Of a stretch of 34,349 nt of DNA, positions 24,440 through 31,929 are shown piece after piece; positions within the stretch are counted from its first letter, which is position 1, and the number at the start of each line of letters is the position of its first letter. Origin of the DNA: Nitriliruptoraceae bacterium (lineage in GTDB: Bacteria > Actinomycetota > Nitriliruptoria > Nitriliruptorales > Nitriliruptoraceae); the NCBI GenBank assembly GCA_007130695.1, contig SLRZ01000085.1:1-34349 (forward strand), written 5' to 3'. A model generated the notes under the pieces. The model ran no database searches, was not told the origin of the DNA, and saw nothing but the letters and a program-made list of their open reading frames with translations. The position numbers were made by a program, and so were the translations under genes.

Positions 24440-25330
24440 TCAGCCGATCACGAGGTACGAGGCGAACAGGACGAGGGTGGCGAACAGCGCCACCCAGCGG
24501 GCGAAGCCCAGCAGGTCGTCCGTCTGCACGAGCCGCAGCAGGAACCGGATCGCCCACCAGGTCCCGCCCGCCGCGACCAGGAAGCCGATGGCCAGGTGCA
24601 GCGTGTCGAACGGCGCCGTGCCGGCCGGCTGCTCGCCGAGCTCGCCCGCCCGCGCCAGGACGGTGCCGGCCACCACCGGCAGTGACAGCAGCAGTGCCAG
24701 CCGGGTGGCGCCCGTCCGCGACAGCCCCAGCGCCATCCCGGCCGCGATGGCCGCCCCGGTCCGTGACAGGCCGGGCACGACGGCCAGGGCCTGCGCGAAC
24801 CCCACCCCCGTCGCGTCGGCGAGGGTCGTGGTGCCTTCGTGGCGCCCCGAGTCCGCCCGCAGCTCCCGGCGCGAGAAGTCCCTTGGAGCGCGGCCGAGTT
24901 CCGCGGCCACCCGCCGCCGGCGCGCCAGTTCGGCGCCGACGAGGAGCAGCGCGGTCGCGTACAGCGCCACGGCGACCAACCGTTCCGGCGCCCAGGCCGC
25001 GGTCAGCGGCGGGTCGAACCACCATGCCGCCACCGCCACGGGCAGCGACGCGACGGCCAGGAGGGCCACCGTGCGACGCGCGTGCGCCTGCTCGTCGGTG
25101 CCGGCGCCACCGAGTGCGAGTGCCCGGGTCACGAGGTAGGAGAGGTCGCCGCGGAAGTAGGCCACCAGCGCCACCAGCATCCCGAGCGACACCGCCAGCT
25201 CGAACGCCGGACCGCCCCGCTCCCAGGCGGCGAGGTAGAGCACGCCCTCACGGTGCCCGGACCCGGACACCGGGAGGATGCCGGCCAGGCCCTGCACGAG
25301 GGCGAGCACCAACGCTTGCACGATCAGCAC
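24440..25330 (-). CDS. UppP/BacA-like undecaprenyl-diphosphatase, divergent
   Basis: About 296 residues, an integral membrane protein of the UppP family, which removes a phosphate from undecaprenyl pyrophosphate to recycle the wall lipid carrier. Seen: 'VQGLAGILPVSGSGH', 'ELAVSLGMLVALVAYFRGDL', 'ALAVVPGLSRTGAAIAAGMALGLSRTGATRLALLLSLPVV' spread over two helices, and a C-terminal helix. The (E/Q)xxxE catalytic motif reads Q13-x-x-x-G17: the second Glu, equivalent to E. coli Glu21, is glycine. His26 and the Ser-Arg of the PGxSR motif remain. It may therefore be weakly active or have another substrate. The start is uncertain: GTG at 25330 is chosen by family length, with GTG at 25321 as the alternative, and neither has a clear binding site. 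The open frame running on upstream is a shadow. Confidence 0.75.
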   Translation of the reverse strand: MLIVQALVLALVQGLAGILPVSGSGHREGVLYLAAWERGGPAFELAVSLGMLVALVAYFRGDLSYLVTRALALGGAGTDEQAHARRTVALLAVASLPVAVAAWWFDPPLTAAWAPERLVAVALYATALLLVGAELARRRRVAAELGRAPRDFSRRELRADSGRHEGTTTLADATGVGFAQALAVVPGLSRTGAAIAAGMALGLSRTGATRLALLLSLPVVAGTVLARAGELGEQPAGTAPFDTLHLAIGFLVAAGGTWWAIRFLLRLVQTDDLLGFARWVALFATLVLFASYLVIG

Positions 25331-25522
25331 GTCGAGGGCGGGTCGGCGGGAGACGGTGACCCGCGCGACGAGCCGGCGGCAGCGTAGGGCGCGACACGAT
25401 GCCCAGTCCCCACCCTGCGTGGTACGGCCGATCGGCGGGGTGCGCCATCCGGCGGGGCCCGGTGCGACGAACGACACTCGACGGGGCGGTGGGTCCGCTC
25501 GTGACCGACCGAGAGGAACATC

Positions 25523-27085
25523 GTGCAGGTGCTGGTGACCGGAGCCACCGGGTACATCGGTGGGCGGCTCGTCCCGGAGCTGTTGGCCAGGGGACACCGG
25601 GTGCGCTGCGGCGTACGGACGCCGGCGAAGCTCGCGGACCGGCCGTGGCGCGCCGACGTGGACGTCGTGCCGCTCGATGTGACGCGGCCGGACCAGCTGG
25701 CCGCCGCGACGCAGGACATGGACGTCGTCTACCACCTGGTGCACTCGATGGACGGTCAGGACGACTTCGCGGAGCGGGACCGGCAGGCCGCCGCCAACGT
25801 CCGGGAGGCCTGCGAGCACGCCGGCGTCGGACGCATCGTCTATCTCGGCGGGCTCGGCAATCCCCACGACGAACTCTCCGAACATCTGCGTTCCCGGCAC
25901 GAGACGGGCCGCGAGCTGGCCGCCGGCGCGGTGCCCGTCACCGAACTGCGGGCGGCGATCATCATCGGTTCCGGCAGCGCCTCCTTCGAGATGCTGCGGA
26001 ACCTGGTCGAGGTGCTGCCGGTGATGGTCACGCCGCGGTGGGTCGACACCCGCTGCCAGCCGATCGCGGTGCGCGACGTGCTGCGCTACCTCGTCGACGT
26101 CATCGAGCATCCCGAGACGGCTGGTCGCATCCTGGAGATCGGCGGGCCGGACGTGCTCACCTACCGGGAGCTCATGCACGCCTACGCCGAGGTGGCGGGC
26201 CTGCGGCGCCGCGTCATCCTGCCCGTCCCCGTGCTGACCCCCGGGCTGTCCTCGCTGTGGGTCGGCCTGGTCACCCCGCTGCCGGCAGGGCTCGCGCGTC
26301 CGCTGATCGGCAGCCTCGTCAACGAGGTCGTGGTCACCGACGACACTGCCGCGCGCCTCCTGCCGGGCGAGCCGTTGACCTTCCGGGAGTCCGTGCGGCT
26401 CGCGCTGCAACGCATCCAGGACCTCGAGGTCGTCACGACCTGGGCGGGGGCGCAGTGGCGGCCGGAGGGCAGCCGACCGGACGGGAGCGTGGCGTCCCGG
26501 AACCGGAGGCGCGCGGAGGTGACGTCGGGTGACTCCGACCCCGTCCCGGAGGAGATGCCCGAGGACCCCCACCCCGAGGACCCCGACTGGTCCGGAGGGA
26601 CCGTGTTCACCGACGAACAGGTGATCGAGACGCCCTCACCGGCGGCGGACCTGTGGGCATCGGTGTGCGAGCTCGGGGGTGACCGGGGCTACCACACCCC
26701 CCGCGTGCTGTGGTCGATCCGGGGGCTGGCCGACGAACTGGTGGGTGGCGTAGGGTTCCGCCGGGGTCGGCGCCACCCCCACCACCTCGCGGTCGGCGAT
26801 GCCGTGGACTTCTGGCGGGTCGAACGCCTGGAGGAGGGCCGCCTGCTCCGGCTGCGTGCGGAGATGCGTCTGCCGGGGGAGGCGTGGCTGGATCTGCGCG
26901 TGGAGCCCACCCCGACCGGCAGTCGACTGGTCCAGCGTGCACGGTTCCATCCGCGGGGCTTGAGCGGACGGCTGTACTGGGCGGTGCTGGTGCCCTTCCA
27001 CCGGGTGCTGTTCCCCCGCATGGCCCGCGGTGTGGCGGCCTCCGCCCGCGCCCGGGGTGCCGGCGCGGCACCGGGCGCCCGCTAG
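25523..27085 (+). CDS. NAD(P)-binding SDR fused to DUF2867
   Basis: 520 residues in two domains. Residues 1-305 are an extended/atypical SDR: glycine motif 'VTGATGYIGGRL', 'VYHLVHSM', 'VYLGGLG', 'SRHETGREL', and 'PIAVRDVLRYLVDVI'. The canonical YxxxK is not obvious, as in related NmrA-like proteins. Residues 330-365 are an acidic, Pro-rich linker ('DPVPEEMPEDPHPEDPDWSG'). From about 370 on is DUF2867: 'SPAADLWASVCELGGDRGYH', 'LWSIRGLADELVGGVGFRRG', 'VGDAVDFWRVERLE', 'RLVQRARFHPRGLSGRLYW'. This fusion is common in Actinobacteria; its substrate is unknown. The GTG at 25523 has GAGAGGA five bases upstream. No clear operon partner. Confidence 0.87.
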   Translation: MQVLVTGATGYIGGRLVPELLARGHRVRCGVRTPAKLADRPWRADVDVVPLDVTRPDQLAAATQDMDVVYHLVHSMDGQDDFAERDRQAAANVREACEHAGVGRIVYLGGLGNPHDELSEHLRSRHETGRELAAGAVPVTELRAAIIIGSGSASFEMLRNLVEVLPVMVTPRWVDTRCQPIAVRDVLRYLVDVIEHPETAGRILEIGGPDVLTYRELMHAYAEVAGLRRRVILPVPVLTPGLSSLWVGLVTPLPAGLARPLIGSLVNEVVVTDDTAARLLPGEPLTFRESVRLALQRIQDLEVVTTWAGAQWRPEGSRPDGSVASRNRRRAEVTSGDSDPVPEEMPEDPHPEDPDWSGGTVFTDEQVIETPSPAADLWASVCELGGDRGYHTPRVLWSIRGLADELVGGVGFRRGRRHPHHLAVGDAVDFWRVERLEEGRLLRLRAEMRLPGEAWLDLRVEPTPTGSRLVQRARFHPRGLSGRLYWAVLVPFHRVLFPRMARGVAASARARGAGAAPGAR

Positions 27086-27151
27086 ACGCCGAGACGCCGC
27101 GCGGTCCGGGCGTCGGTGGGGCAGGCGGCGGGCCCTCGGGGAGTGGGGTGG

Positions 27152-27784
27152 TCAGGGCCGACGGACGACGGTCGCGAGCGTGCCCTGCTGGGTGGCCGCC
27201 GCGGCGTCCGGTGCCTCGGCGGGATCCACCTCGAGCCAGACGTGCAGGTCGTCGACCGCGAGCACCCGGGCACCGGTGGCCAGGGTGCGGGCCCCGCCGC
27301 CACCGTCGGGGCCGACGAGGTCGACCAGCGCCCCGACCGTGTGCTCCGCGAGCAGGTCGTGCGGCACGGCGAGGGCGACCCGCCCCTCGGCGACCAGGGC
27401 CCCGCGGCCGCCCTCGCCCAGATGTGCCTCGGTCAGCACGGCCCCCGCCGGTAGCACGCCCACCAGCGTCCCCTCGACGGAACCGCGCACCGCACCCTCC
27501 GGGACGAGCCCCGCCGGCCACCGGGTCCGGGACACATCGTCCTCGGAGACGGTCTCGCCCGGCGCGAGGTCACGTCCGGCGACGGTGACCTCCACCGGCT
27601 CACCCCAGGGGGAGCGGCCGAGGAGTGCGGTCACCACCAGCAGGAGCAGGAGCGCGACCACCATCCCGAGGGCCACCCGGTGCCGGGGGCCGAGCCCCCA
27701 GTAGTGCTCGCTGCACCGGTCCACGACACGGGGCAGCGAGGGTGGTGGACCGTCGAGGCGGTCGAGGAGCGGGGGCAGGCGCAT
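27152..27784 (-). CDS. SAF-domain membrane protein
   Basis: 210 residues. The N-terminus is cytoplasmic (about 1-38), then one membrane helix 'VALGMVVALLLLLVVTALLG', then an SAF domain of the CpaB/FlgA type outside: 'EVTVAGRDLAPGETVSEDDV', 'LVGVLPAGAVLTEAHLG', 'VALAVPHDLLAEHTVGALVDLVGP', 'VLAVDDLHVWLEV'. Related proteins help assemble pili or flagella, but no pilus genes are near. In many Actinobacteria a gene like this stands beside fmdB and folate cyclo-ligase, as here. The ATG at 27784 lacks an obvious binding site. It is the last gene of the minus-strand group and converges on the SDR gene. Confidence 0.8.
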   Translation of the reverse strand: MRLPPLLDRLDGPPPSLPRVVDRCSEHYWGLGPRHRVALGMVVALLLLLVVTALLGRSPWGEPVEVTVAGRDLAPGETVSEDDVSRTRWPAGLVPEGAVRGSVEGTLVGVLPAGAVLTEAHLGEGGRGALVAEGRVALAVPHDLLAEHTVGALVDLVGPDGGGGARTLATGARVLAVDDLHVWLEVDPAEAPDAAAATQQGTLATVVRRP

Positions 27785-27907
27785 GCCCGAGAGGACACCA
27801 CGGATCCGTCCCCGGGCGACGGTCGGTCGCGCCCGCGCTGTGGACGAGCGGGATCGGCAGGTCGGGCGGACCCGGCGGCGGCCGGTCGGCCCGGCCGGGA
27901 GGGAGGG

Positions 27908-28243
27908 TCAGGCGGACTTGGCGCTCGAGGAGTCACCGCCGGAGGAGGACTTGAAGTCGGACTTGGTGTCCGAGGACGACGAGTCGGAGGACTTCGACTC
28001 GGAGGTCGTCGAGGAGGCGTCCCCGTCCTTGCTCGACGACGCGGTCGTGGCCGCGGCGCCGCTCTTGCCCGCGTAGTCCTTGATGTGCCAGCCGGAGCCC
28101 TTGAAGATGATGCCGGCGGCGCTGAAGACCTTGCGCAGGTCGCCCTCACAGCTCGGGCACGTGGTCAGTGGGTCGTCCCTGAACGACTGGACGACCTCGA
28201 GGTGCTCTCCGCAGGAACGGCAGGCGTATTCGTACGTGGGCAT
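27908..28243 (-). CDS. FmdB-family zinc-ribbon protein with Ser-rich tail (Ruc-like)
   Basis: 111 residues starting at the ATG at 28243 ('MPTYEYACRSCGEHLEV'), the standard FmdB opening; the longer frame has no support. Two CxxC pairs (Cys8-Cys11 and the 'CPSC' near residue 28) form a zinc ribbon. 'FSAAGIIFKGSGWHIKDYAG' closes the folded part near residue 65. The last 45 residues are almost only Ser, Lys, Asp, Thr and Ala and must be disordered. M. tuberculosis Rv0991c (Ruc), a redox-switched chaperone, has the same plan and also lies next to folate cyclo-ligase and galU. I infer a Ruc orthologue in which oxidation of the zinc cysteines would activate chaperoning. Confidence 0.88.
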   Translation of the reverse strand: MPTYEYACRSCGEHLEVVQSFRDDPLTTCPSCEGDLRKVFSAAGIIFKGSGWHIKDYAGKSGAAATTASSSKDGDASSTTSESKSSDSSSSDTKSDFKSSSGGDSSSAKSA

Positions 28244-28364
28244 GGCACGGACTCCCGATGGCTGCTGCGGGCCGTCCTCGAGGGGGCCCAGGGTGCGGTC
28301 ACGCTTCAGGGATGCGGCAAGGATGCCCGACCCCGGCCCTGGTCGCAAGCGGACCTGCGTGCCT

Positions 28365-28395
28365 CCGGCGCAGGCCCGGAGCGGGTCTGCGCCGG
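28365..28395 (-). terminator. Hairpin after the folate cyclo-ligase gene
   Basis: CCGGCGCAG (28365-28373) pairs perfectly with CTGCGCCGG (28387-28395) around a 13-base loop. It begins six bases beyond the stop of the minus-strand gene ending at 28402 and separates it from fmdB. It may be a terminator or attenuator. Confidence 0.5.
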
Positions 28396-28401
28396 CCTGG
28401 C

Positions 28402-28992
28402 TCAGGCATCCTCGCGGAATTCCCTGGCACGGGTGCGGTAGCGGGCCAGTTCGGTCACCACCACGTCGACCGGCTCGTCGTGGTCCTCCCGGGGCACCCG
28501 GGGGACCACCTGCACGGAGAAGCAGGTGCCGACCCGTATGCAGTCGGGGGGCAGCTGCGCCAGCAGGCGGTCGTAGTGCCCGCCACCATGGCCGAGGCGG
28601 CCACCGTGCGGGTCGAAGGCGACCCCCGGGACGACCGCGACGTCGACGATCCCCGGGTCGATCTTCGGCCCACTGGGCTCGCGGATGCCCCGGTAGCCGA
28701 GCTCGAGGGTGAGCAGGTCGGAGGCCGCGACCAGCTCGAGCCGCTCGCCGCGGACTCGGGGGAACAGGGTGCGCACCCCACGTTCGCGCAGTGGGCCGAC
28801 CGCCCCGGCGAGGTCGGCCTCGTCGTCCATGGCGGCGTAGACGAGCACGTGCCCCGGCCGTTGCAGTTCGGGTTGCCGGAGCAGGCGATCGACGATCGCG
28901 GCGGCGGCGTCGCGCCGCTCGCGCGGGGTCAGCTGTCGGCGGGCGTCCAACGCCGAGGAGCGCAACCGGGCCTTGAGGTCCTCCACGGGCAC
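28402..28992 (-). CDS. 5-formyltetrahydrofolate cyclo-ligase
   Basis: 196 residues. The enzyme uses ATP to turn 5-formyl-THF into 5,10-methenyl-THF, clearing an inhibitory folate. Seen: basic N-terminal helix 'KARLRSSALDARRQLTPRER', 'VLVYAAMDDEADLAGAV', 'VRTLFPRVRGERLEL', the phosphate loop 'GGRLGHGGGHYDR', and C-terminal 'VGTCFSVQVVPRVPREDHDEPVDVVVTE' in two pieces. All are family hallmarks. The GTG at 28992 has AAGGA four bases before it; a GTG at 28986 is possible. A TACGCT box lies at 29022-29017. Divergent from galU, as Rv0992c is in M. tuberculosis. Confidence 0.92.
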   Translation of the reverse strand: MPVEDLKARLRSSALDARRQLTPRERRDAAAAIVDRLLRQPELQRPGHVLVYAAMDDEADLAGAVGPLRERGVRTLFPRVRGERLELVAASDLLTLELGYRGIREPSGPKIDPGIVDVAVVPGVAFDPHGGRLGHGGGHYDRLLAQLPPDCIRVGTCFSVQVVPRVPREDHDEPVDVVVTELARYRTRAREFREDA

Positions 28993-29016
28993 GAAGTCCT
29001 TACGGGTCTGCGAAGG

Positions 29017-29022
29017 AGCGTA
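29017..29022 (-). promoter_or_regulatory. -10 box for the folate cyclo-ligase gene
   Basis: TACGCT on the minus strand, 24 bases before the GTG at 28992, leaving a short leader with AAGGA. Confidence 0.45.
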
Positions 29023-29064
29023 CGGGGGGACGTGCCCGCACCGTGACTCGGGCCCGGCCGCGGA

Positions 29065-29070
29065 TAGGCT
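29065..29070 (+). promoter_or_regulatory. -10 box for the galU operon
   Basis: TAGGCT (extended as GATAGGCT), 33 bases before the GTG at 29104. GAGGAG at 29093-29098 is the galU ribosome binding site. Confidence 0.5.
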
Positions 29071-29103
29071 CGCCCGGCGTCGCGTTTCGTTCGAGGAGCA
29101 TCC

Positions 29104-30012
29104 GTGGTCCGCAAGGCCGTCCTTCCCGTCGCCGGGCTCGGTACCCGGTTCCTGCCTGCCACCAAGGCGGTCGCGAAAGAGATGCTGCCGGTCGTGGACC
29201 GCCCCGCCATCCAGTACATCGTCGAGGAGTGCGTGCGCGCCGGACTCGAGGACGTGCTGTTCGTCACCGGAGCCGGCAAGTCCGCGATGGAGGACCACTT
29301 CGATCGCGCGCTCGACCTCGAGGCGGCGCTCGCGGCGAAGGGCAAGGACGCCGACCTGGAGGTCGTCCGCGATCTGGCCGACCTGGCCACGATCCACAGC
29401 GTCCGCCAGCAGGAGCCGTTGGGGCTCGGGCACGCGGTGCTGATGGGGGCCGACCACGTCGGCGACGAGCCCTTCGTGGTCATCCTCGGTGACGACATCG
29501 TCGATCCGGCGACCCCCTACCTCGAGCGGATGCTCGAGGCGTACGAACGCACCGGGCGGGGCGTGGTCGGCTTGATGGAGGTGCCCGAGGATCAGGTCCA
29601 CCTCTACGGCGTGGCCGCGACGGAGCCGGGTGACCGGGACGGCGAGGTCCGCATCACGGGCCTGGTGGAGAAGCCCGACCCCGACGAGGCCCCGTCGAAC
29701 CTCGCGATCATCGGCCGCTACGTGCTCACCCCCGACATCTTCGGGGTGCTCGAGCGCACGCCCCCCGGTCGTGGGGGAGAGATCCAGCTGACCGACGCGC
29801 TGCAGACCCAGGCCGAGGAGGAGCCCCTGGTGGGGGTGCGCCTCGACGGCCGTCGCTTCGACACGGGCGACAAGCTCGGTTTCCTCAAGGCCACCGTGCA
29901 GCTGGCCGCCGACCGCGAGGACCTCGGCCCCGAGTTCGTGGCCTGGCTGCGCGGTTGGCTGGACGACGAGGGTGACGCGGCGGCCGACGGCGGCACCGGC
30001 GGCTCCCGATGA
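29104..30012 (+). CDS. galU: UTP-glucose-1-phosphate uridylyltransferase
   Basis: 302 residues. GalU makes UDP-glucose for wall polymers, trehalose and glycolipids. The opening 'LPVAGLGTRFLPATKAVAKEMLPVVDRPAIQYIVEE' carries the nucleotide-binding signature in full. Also present: 'FVTGAGKSAMEDHFD', 'QQEPLGLGHAVLMG', 'FVVILGDDIV' with the metal-binding Asp, 'VEKPDPDEAPSNLAIIGRYV', 'GGEIQLTDAL' and 'RRFDTGDKLGFLKA'. The GTG at 29104 is five bases after GAGGAG. The stop overlaps the moeA start by four bases (ATGA), as first gene of a five-gene operon. Confidence 0.95.
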   Translation: MVRKAVLPVAGLGTRFLPATKAVAKEMLPVVDRPAIQYIVEECVRAGLEDVLFVTGAGKSAMEDHFDRALDLEAALAAKGKDADLEVVRDLADLATIHSVRQQEPLGLGHAVLMGADHVGDEPFVVILGDDIVDPATPYLERMLEAYERTGRGVVGLMEVPEDQVHLYGVAATEPGDRDGEVRITGLVEKPDPDEAPSNLAIIGRYVLTPDIFGVLERTPPGRGGEIQLTDALQTQAEEEPLVGVRLDGRRFDTGDKLGFLKATVQLAADREDLGPEFVAWLRGWLDDEGDAAADGGTGGSR

Positions 30013-31268
30013 GCGGGTTCGTGGGTCACGGTCGGGCCGAGGTGGTCGACGCCGCCGGACTCGTCACGGTCGAGGAGCACCTGCAGGGGATCCTCGACCT
30101 GCTGCCCGCCCCCGACCCGATCGAGCTGCGCCTGTCCGACTGCCTGGGGCTCGTGCTGGCCGACTTCGTCAACAGCCGGGTGACCCTGCCGGCGTTCGCC
30201 AACGCGGCGATGGACGGCTACGCGGTCATCGCCGACGACCTCGCGGGCGCCACCGTCGACGAACCGGTCACCCTCACGGTCGCCGGGGAGGTGGTCGCCG
30301 GCGGGGGCTGGTCACCGGACGTCTCCCCGGGCCGGGTCGTGCGGATCATGACGGGTGCGCCCCTGCCCGAGGGCGCGGACACGGTCGTGCCCGTGGAGAC
30401 CACCAGCGGGGCCCAGGGCGCCGTCGCCTTCCACCGTGCCTACGAGCGCGGCGCCAACGTGCGTCGGCCCGGCGAGGACCTCACCCCCGGCCAGCCACTG
30501 GTGGCGGCCGGGCGCCGGATCACCCCCGCGGACATCGGGCTGCTCGCGGCCGCCGGCGCGACCCGGGTCAGCTGCCTGCCCCAGCCCCGGGTGGTCGTGC
30601 TCTCCAGCGGTGACGAGCTCGTCCGTGCGGAGGACGAGCCCCACCCCGGACGCATCCGCGACGCCAACGGGCCGATGCTGGCGGCGTTGATCAAGCAGAC
30701 CGGTGCGCTGCCGTTCTCCGCCGGGATCGTGCCCGACGACCGCAAGGCGCTGATGTACGCCTTCGACACCAACCTCGGTCACGCCGACCTGTTCGTGTGC
30801 ACCGGCGGGGCGAGCGCGGGCACCCGGGACCTGCTGCCCGACGTGATCGACGCGCTGGGGGAGGTCACGACCGCCAAGGTGGCGATGAAGCCGGGCATGC
30901 CCCAGATCCGGGGGCGGATCGGCGAGACCCCGGTGATCGGGCTGCCGGGCAATCCCGTCTCCGCGTTCGTCTCCTTCGAGGTCTTCGTGCGGCCGGCGCT
31001 GCGCCGGCTGCAGGGCCGTCGCGACGTCAACCGCCCGACGGTGACGGCGGTGGCCACCGAACCGCTGCGCGCATCGGCCGGCAAGCGGGCCTACCTACGG
31101 GTCCGCCTGGCGCGGGAGGAGGGCCGCTGGCTGGCCACCCCCACCGGCCCGCAGGGCTCGCACGTGATCTCCTCCATCGCCCGCGCCGACGGGCTGGCGG
31201 TGATCGCCGAGGACGTCGACGAGGTCGCCGCCGGGGACGAGGTGCGCGTGCACCTGCTGGTCGACTGA
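30009..31268 (+). CDS. moeA: Molybdopterin molybdotransferase MoeA, or its gephyrin-like divisome form Glp
   Basis: 419 residues with the full MoeA plan: 'TVEEHLQGILDLL', 'LADFVNSRVTLPAFANAAMDGYAV' in domain 1-2, 'IMTGAPLPEGADTVVPVE', the MogA-like domain with 'SSGDELVRAEDEPHPGRIRDANG', 'CTGGASAGTRDLLPD', 'KPGMPQIRGRIGETPVIGLPGNPVSAFV', and a C-terminal barrel domain. MoeA inserts molybdate into adenylated molybdopterin. In Actinobacteria the copy that follows galU and precedes the membrane protein SepX/GlpR is Glp, which also binds FtsZ and guides division. Position here favours Glp; the neighbouring moaC favours cofactor synthesis, and one protein could do both. Its end overlaps moaC by one base (TGATG). 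Confidence 0.92.
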   Translation: MSGFVGHGRAEVVDAAGLVTVEEHLQGILDLLPAPDPIELRLSDCLGLVLADFVNSRVTLPAFANAAMDGYAVIADDLAGATVDEPVTLTVAGEVVAGGGWSPDVSPGRVVRIMTGAPLPEGADTVVPVETTSGAQGAVAFHRAYERGANVRRPGEDLTPGQPLVAAGRRITPADIGLLAAAGATRVSCLPQPRVVVLSSGDELVRAEDEPHPGRIRDANGPMLAALIKQTGALPFSAGIVPDDRKALMYAFDTNLGHADLFVCTGGASAGTRDLLPDVIDALGEVTTAKVAMKPGMPQIRGRIGETPVIGLPGNPVSAFVSFEVFVRPALRRLQGRRDVNRPTVTAVATEPLRASAGKRAYLRVRLAREEGRWLATPTGPQGSHVISSIARADGLAVIAEDVDEVAAGDEVRVHLLVD

Positions 31269-31744
31269 TGGGTGAACTCGCCCACCTCGACGACGAGGGC
31301 CACGCCCGCATGGTCGACGTGGGCGGCAAGGACGTCACCGACCGCACGGCCGTCGCCACCTGCCGGGTGGAGATGGATACCGCAACCGCCCGCCTGCTGG
31401 CCGGCGGTGACCTGCCCAAGGGCGACGCGCTGCCGGTGGCGCGCATCGCGGGGATCCAGGCCGCCAAGCGGACGCCGGAACTCATCCCGTTGTGTCACCA
31501 GGTGGCGCTGACCTCGGTGGAGGTCGAGATCGAGGTCTCGGTCGAATCGGGCGTGGTCGAGGTGACCGCCACCGCCGCCGCGGCCGACCGCACCGGCGTG
31601 GAGATGGAGGCGTTGACGGCGGCGGGCGTCGCCGCACTGACCCTCTACGACCTGTGCAAGGCGGTGCAGCGCGACATCGTGATCACCGACCTGCGGTTGC
31701 GGGCGAAGCGCGGGGGACGCAGCGGGGACGTGTCCCTACCCTGA
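31268..31744 (+). CDS. moaC: Cyclic pyranopterin monophosphate synthase MoaC
   Basis: 158 residues, a full-length MoaC. It rearranges the MoaA product 3',8-cyclo-GTP into cyclic pyranopterin monophosphate, the first stable molybdenum cofactor intermediate. Seen: 'MVDVGGKDVTDRTAVATCRV', 'LPKGDALPVARIAGIQAAKR', 'IPLCHQVALTSVEVEIEV', 'TGVEMEALTAAGVAALTLYDLCKAV'; these include the conserved active-site Lys, His and Asp. It starts at the ATG inside the moeA stop, so the two are coupled. moaA is not in the window. In M. tuberculosis this slot between moeA1 and the membrane gene holds rimJ, so the insertion of moaC is a variation. Confidence 0.94.
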   Translation: MGELAHLDDEGHARMVDVGGKDVTDRTAVATCRVEMDTATARLLAGGDLPKGDALPVARIAGIQAAKRTPELIPLCHQVALTSVEVEIEVSVESGVVEVTATAAAADRTGVEMEALTAAGVAALTLYDLCKAVQRDIVITDLRLRAKRGGRSGDVSLP

Positions 31745-31803
31745 TCGCCGCCCGTGCACGACCGCTCACGCTCCCCACCGTTCCCGGCGTCCGCCAACCG
31801 CCC

Positions 31804-31820
31804 GGTGCGGGGACCGCACC
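31804..31820 (+). terminator. Hairpin after moaC
   Basis: GGTGCGG (31804-31810) and CCGCACC (31814-31820) form a perfect 7-bp stem with a 3-base loop, 60 bases after the moaC stop. Weak, no T-run. Confidence 0.35.
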
Positions 31821-31841
31821 CATCGGGGACGTCGCGGGTGC

Positions 31842-31869
31842 TTCGACCCTCCGCGGCCCGGTGTTAACT
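31842..31869 (+). promoter_or_regulatory. Candidate promoter for the glpR-like gene
   Basis: TTCGAC (31842-31847) and TTAACT (31864-31869) are 16 bases apart, 60 bases before the GTG at 31930. TTAA is rare in such GC-rich sequence. It would let the last two genes be read separately from galU-moeA-moaC. Confidence 0.35.
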
Positions 31870-31929
31870 TCGGCCGCGAACGCGCCCCGAGGGGGTGCGA
31901 ACCGAAAGGTCGAGCCCCGTGAGGATGCG

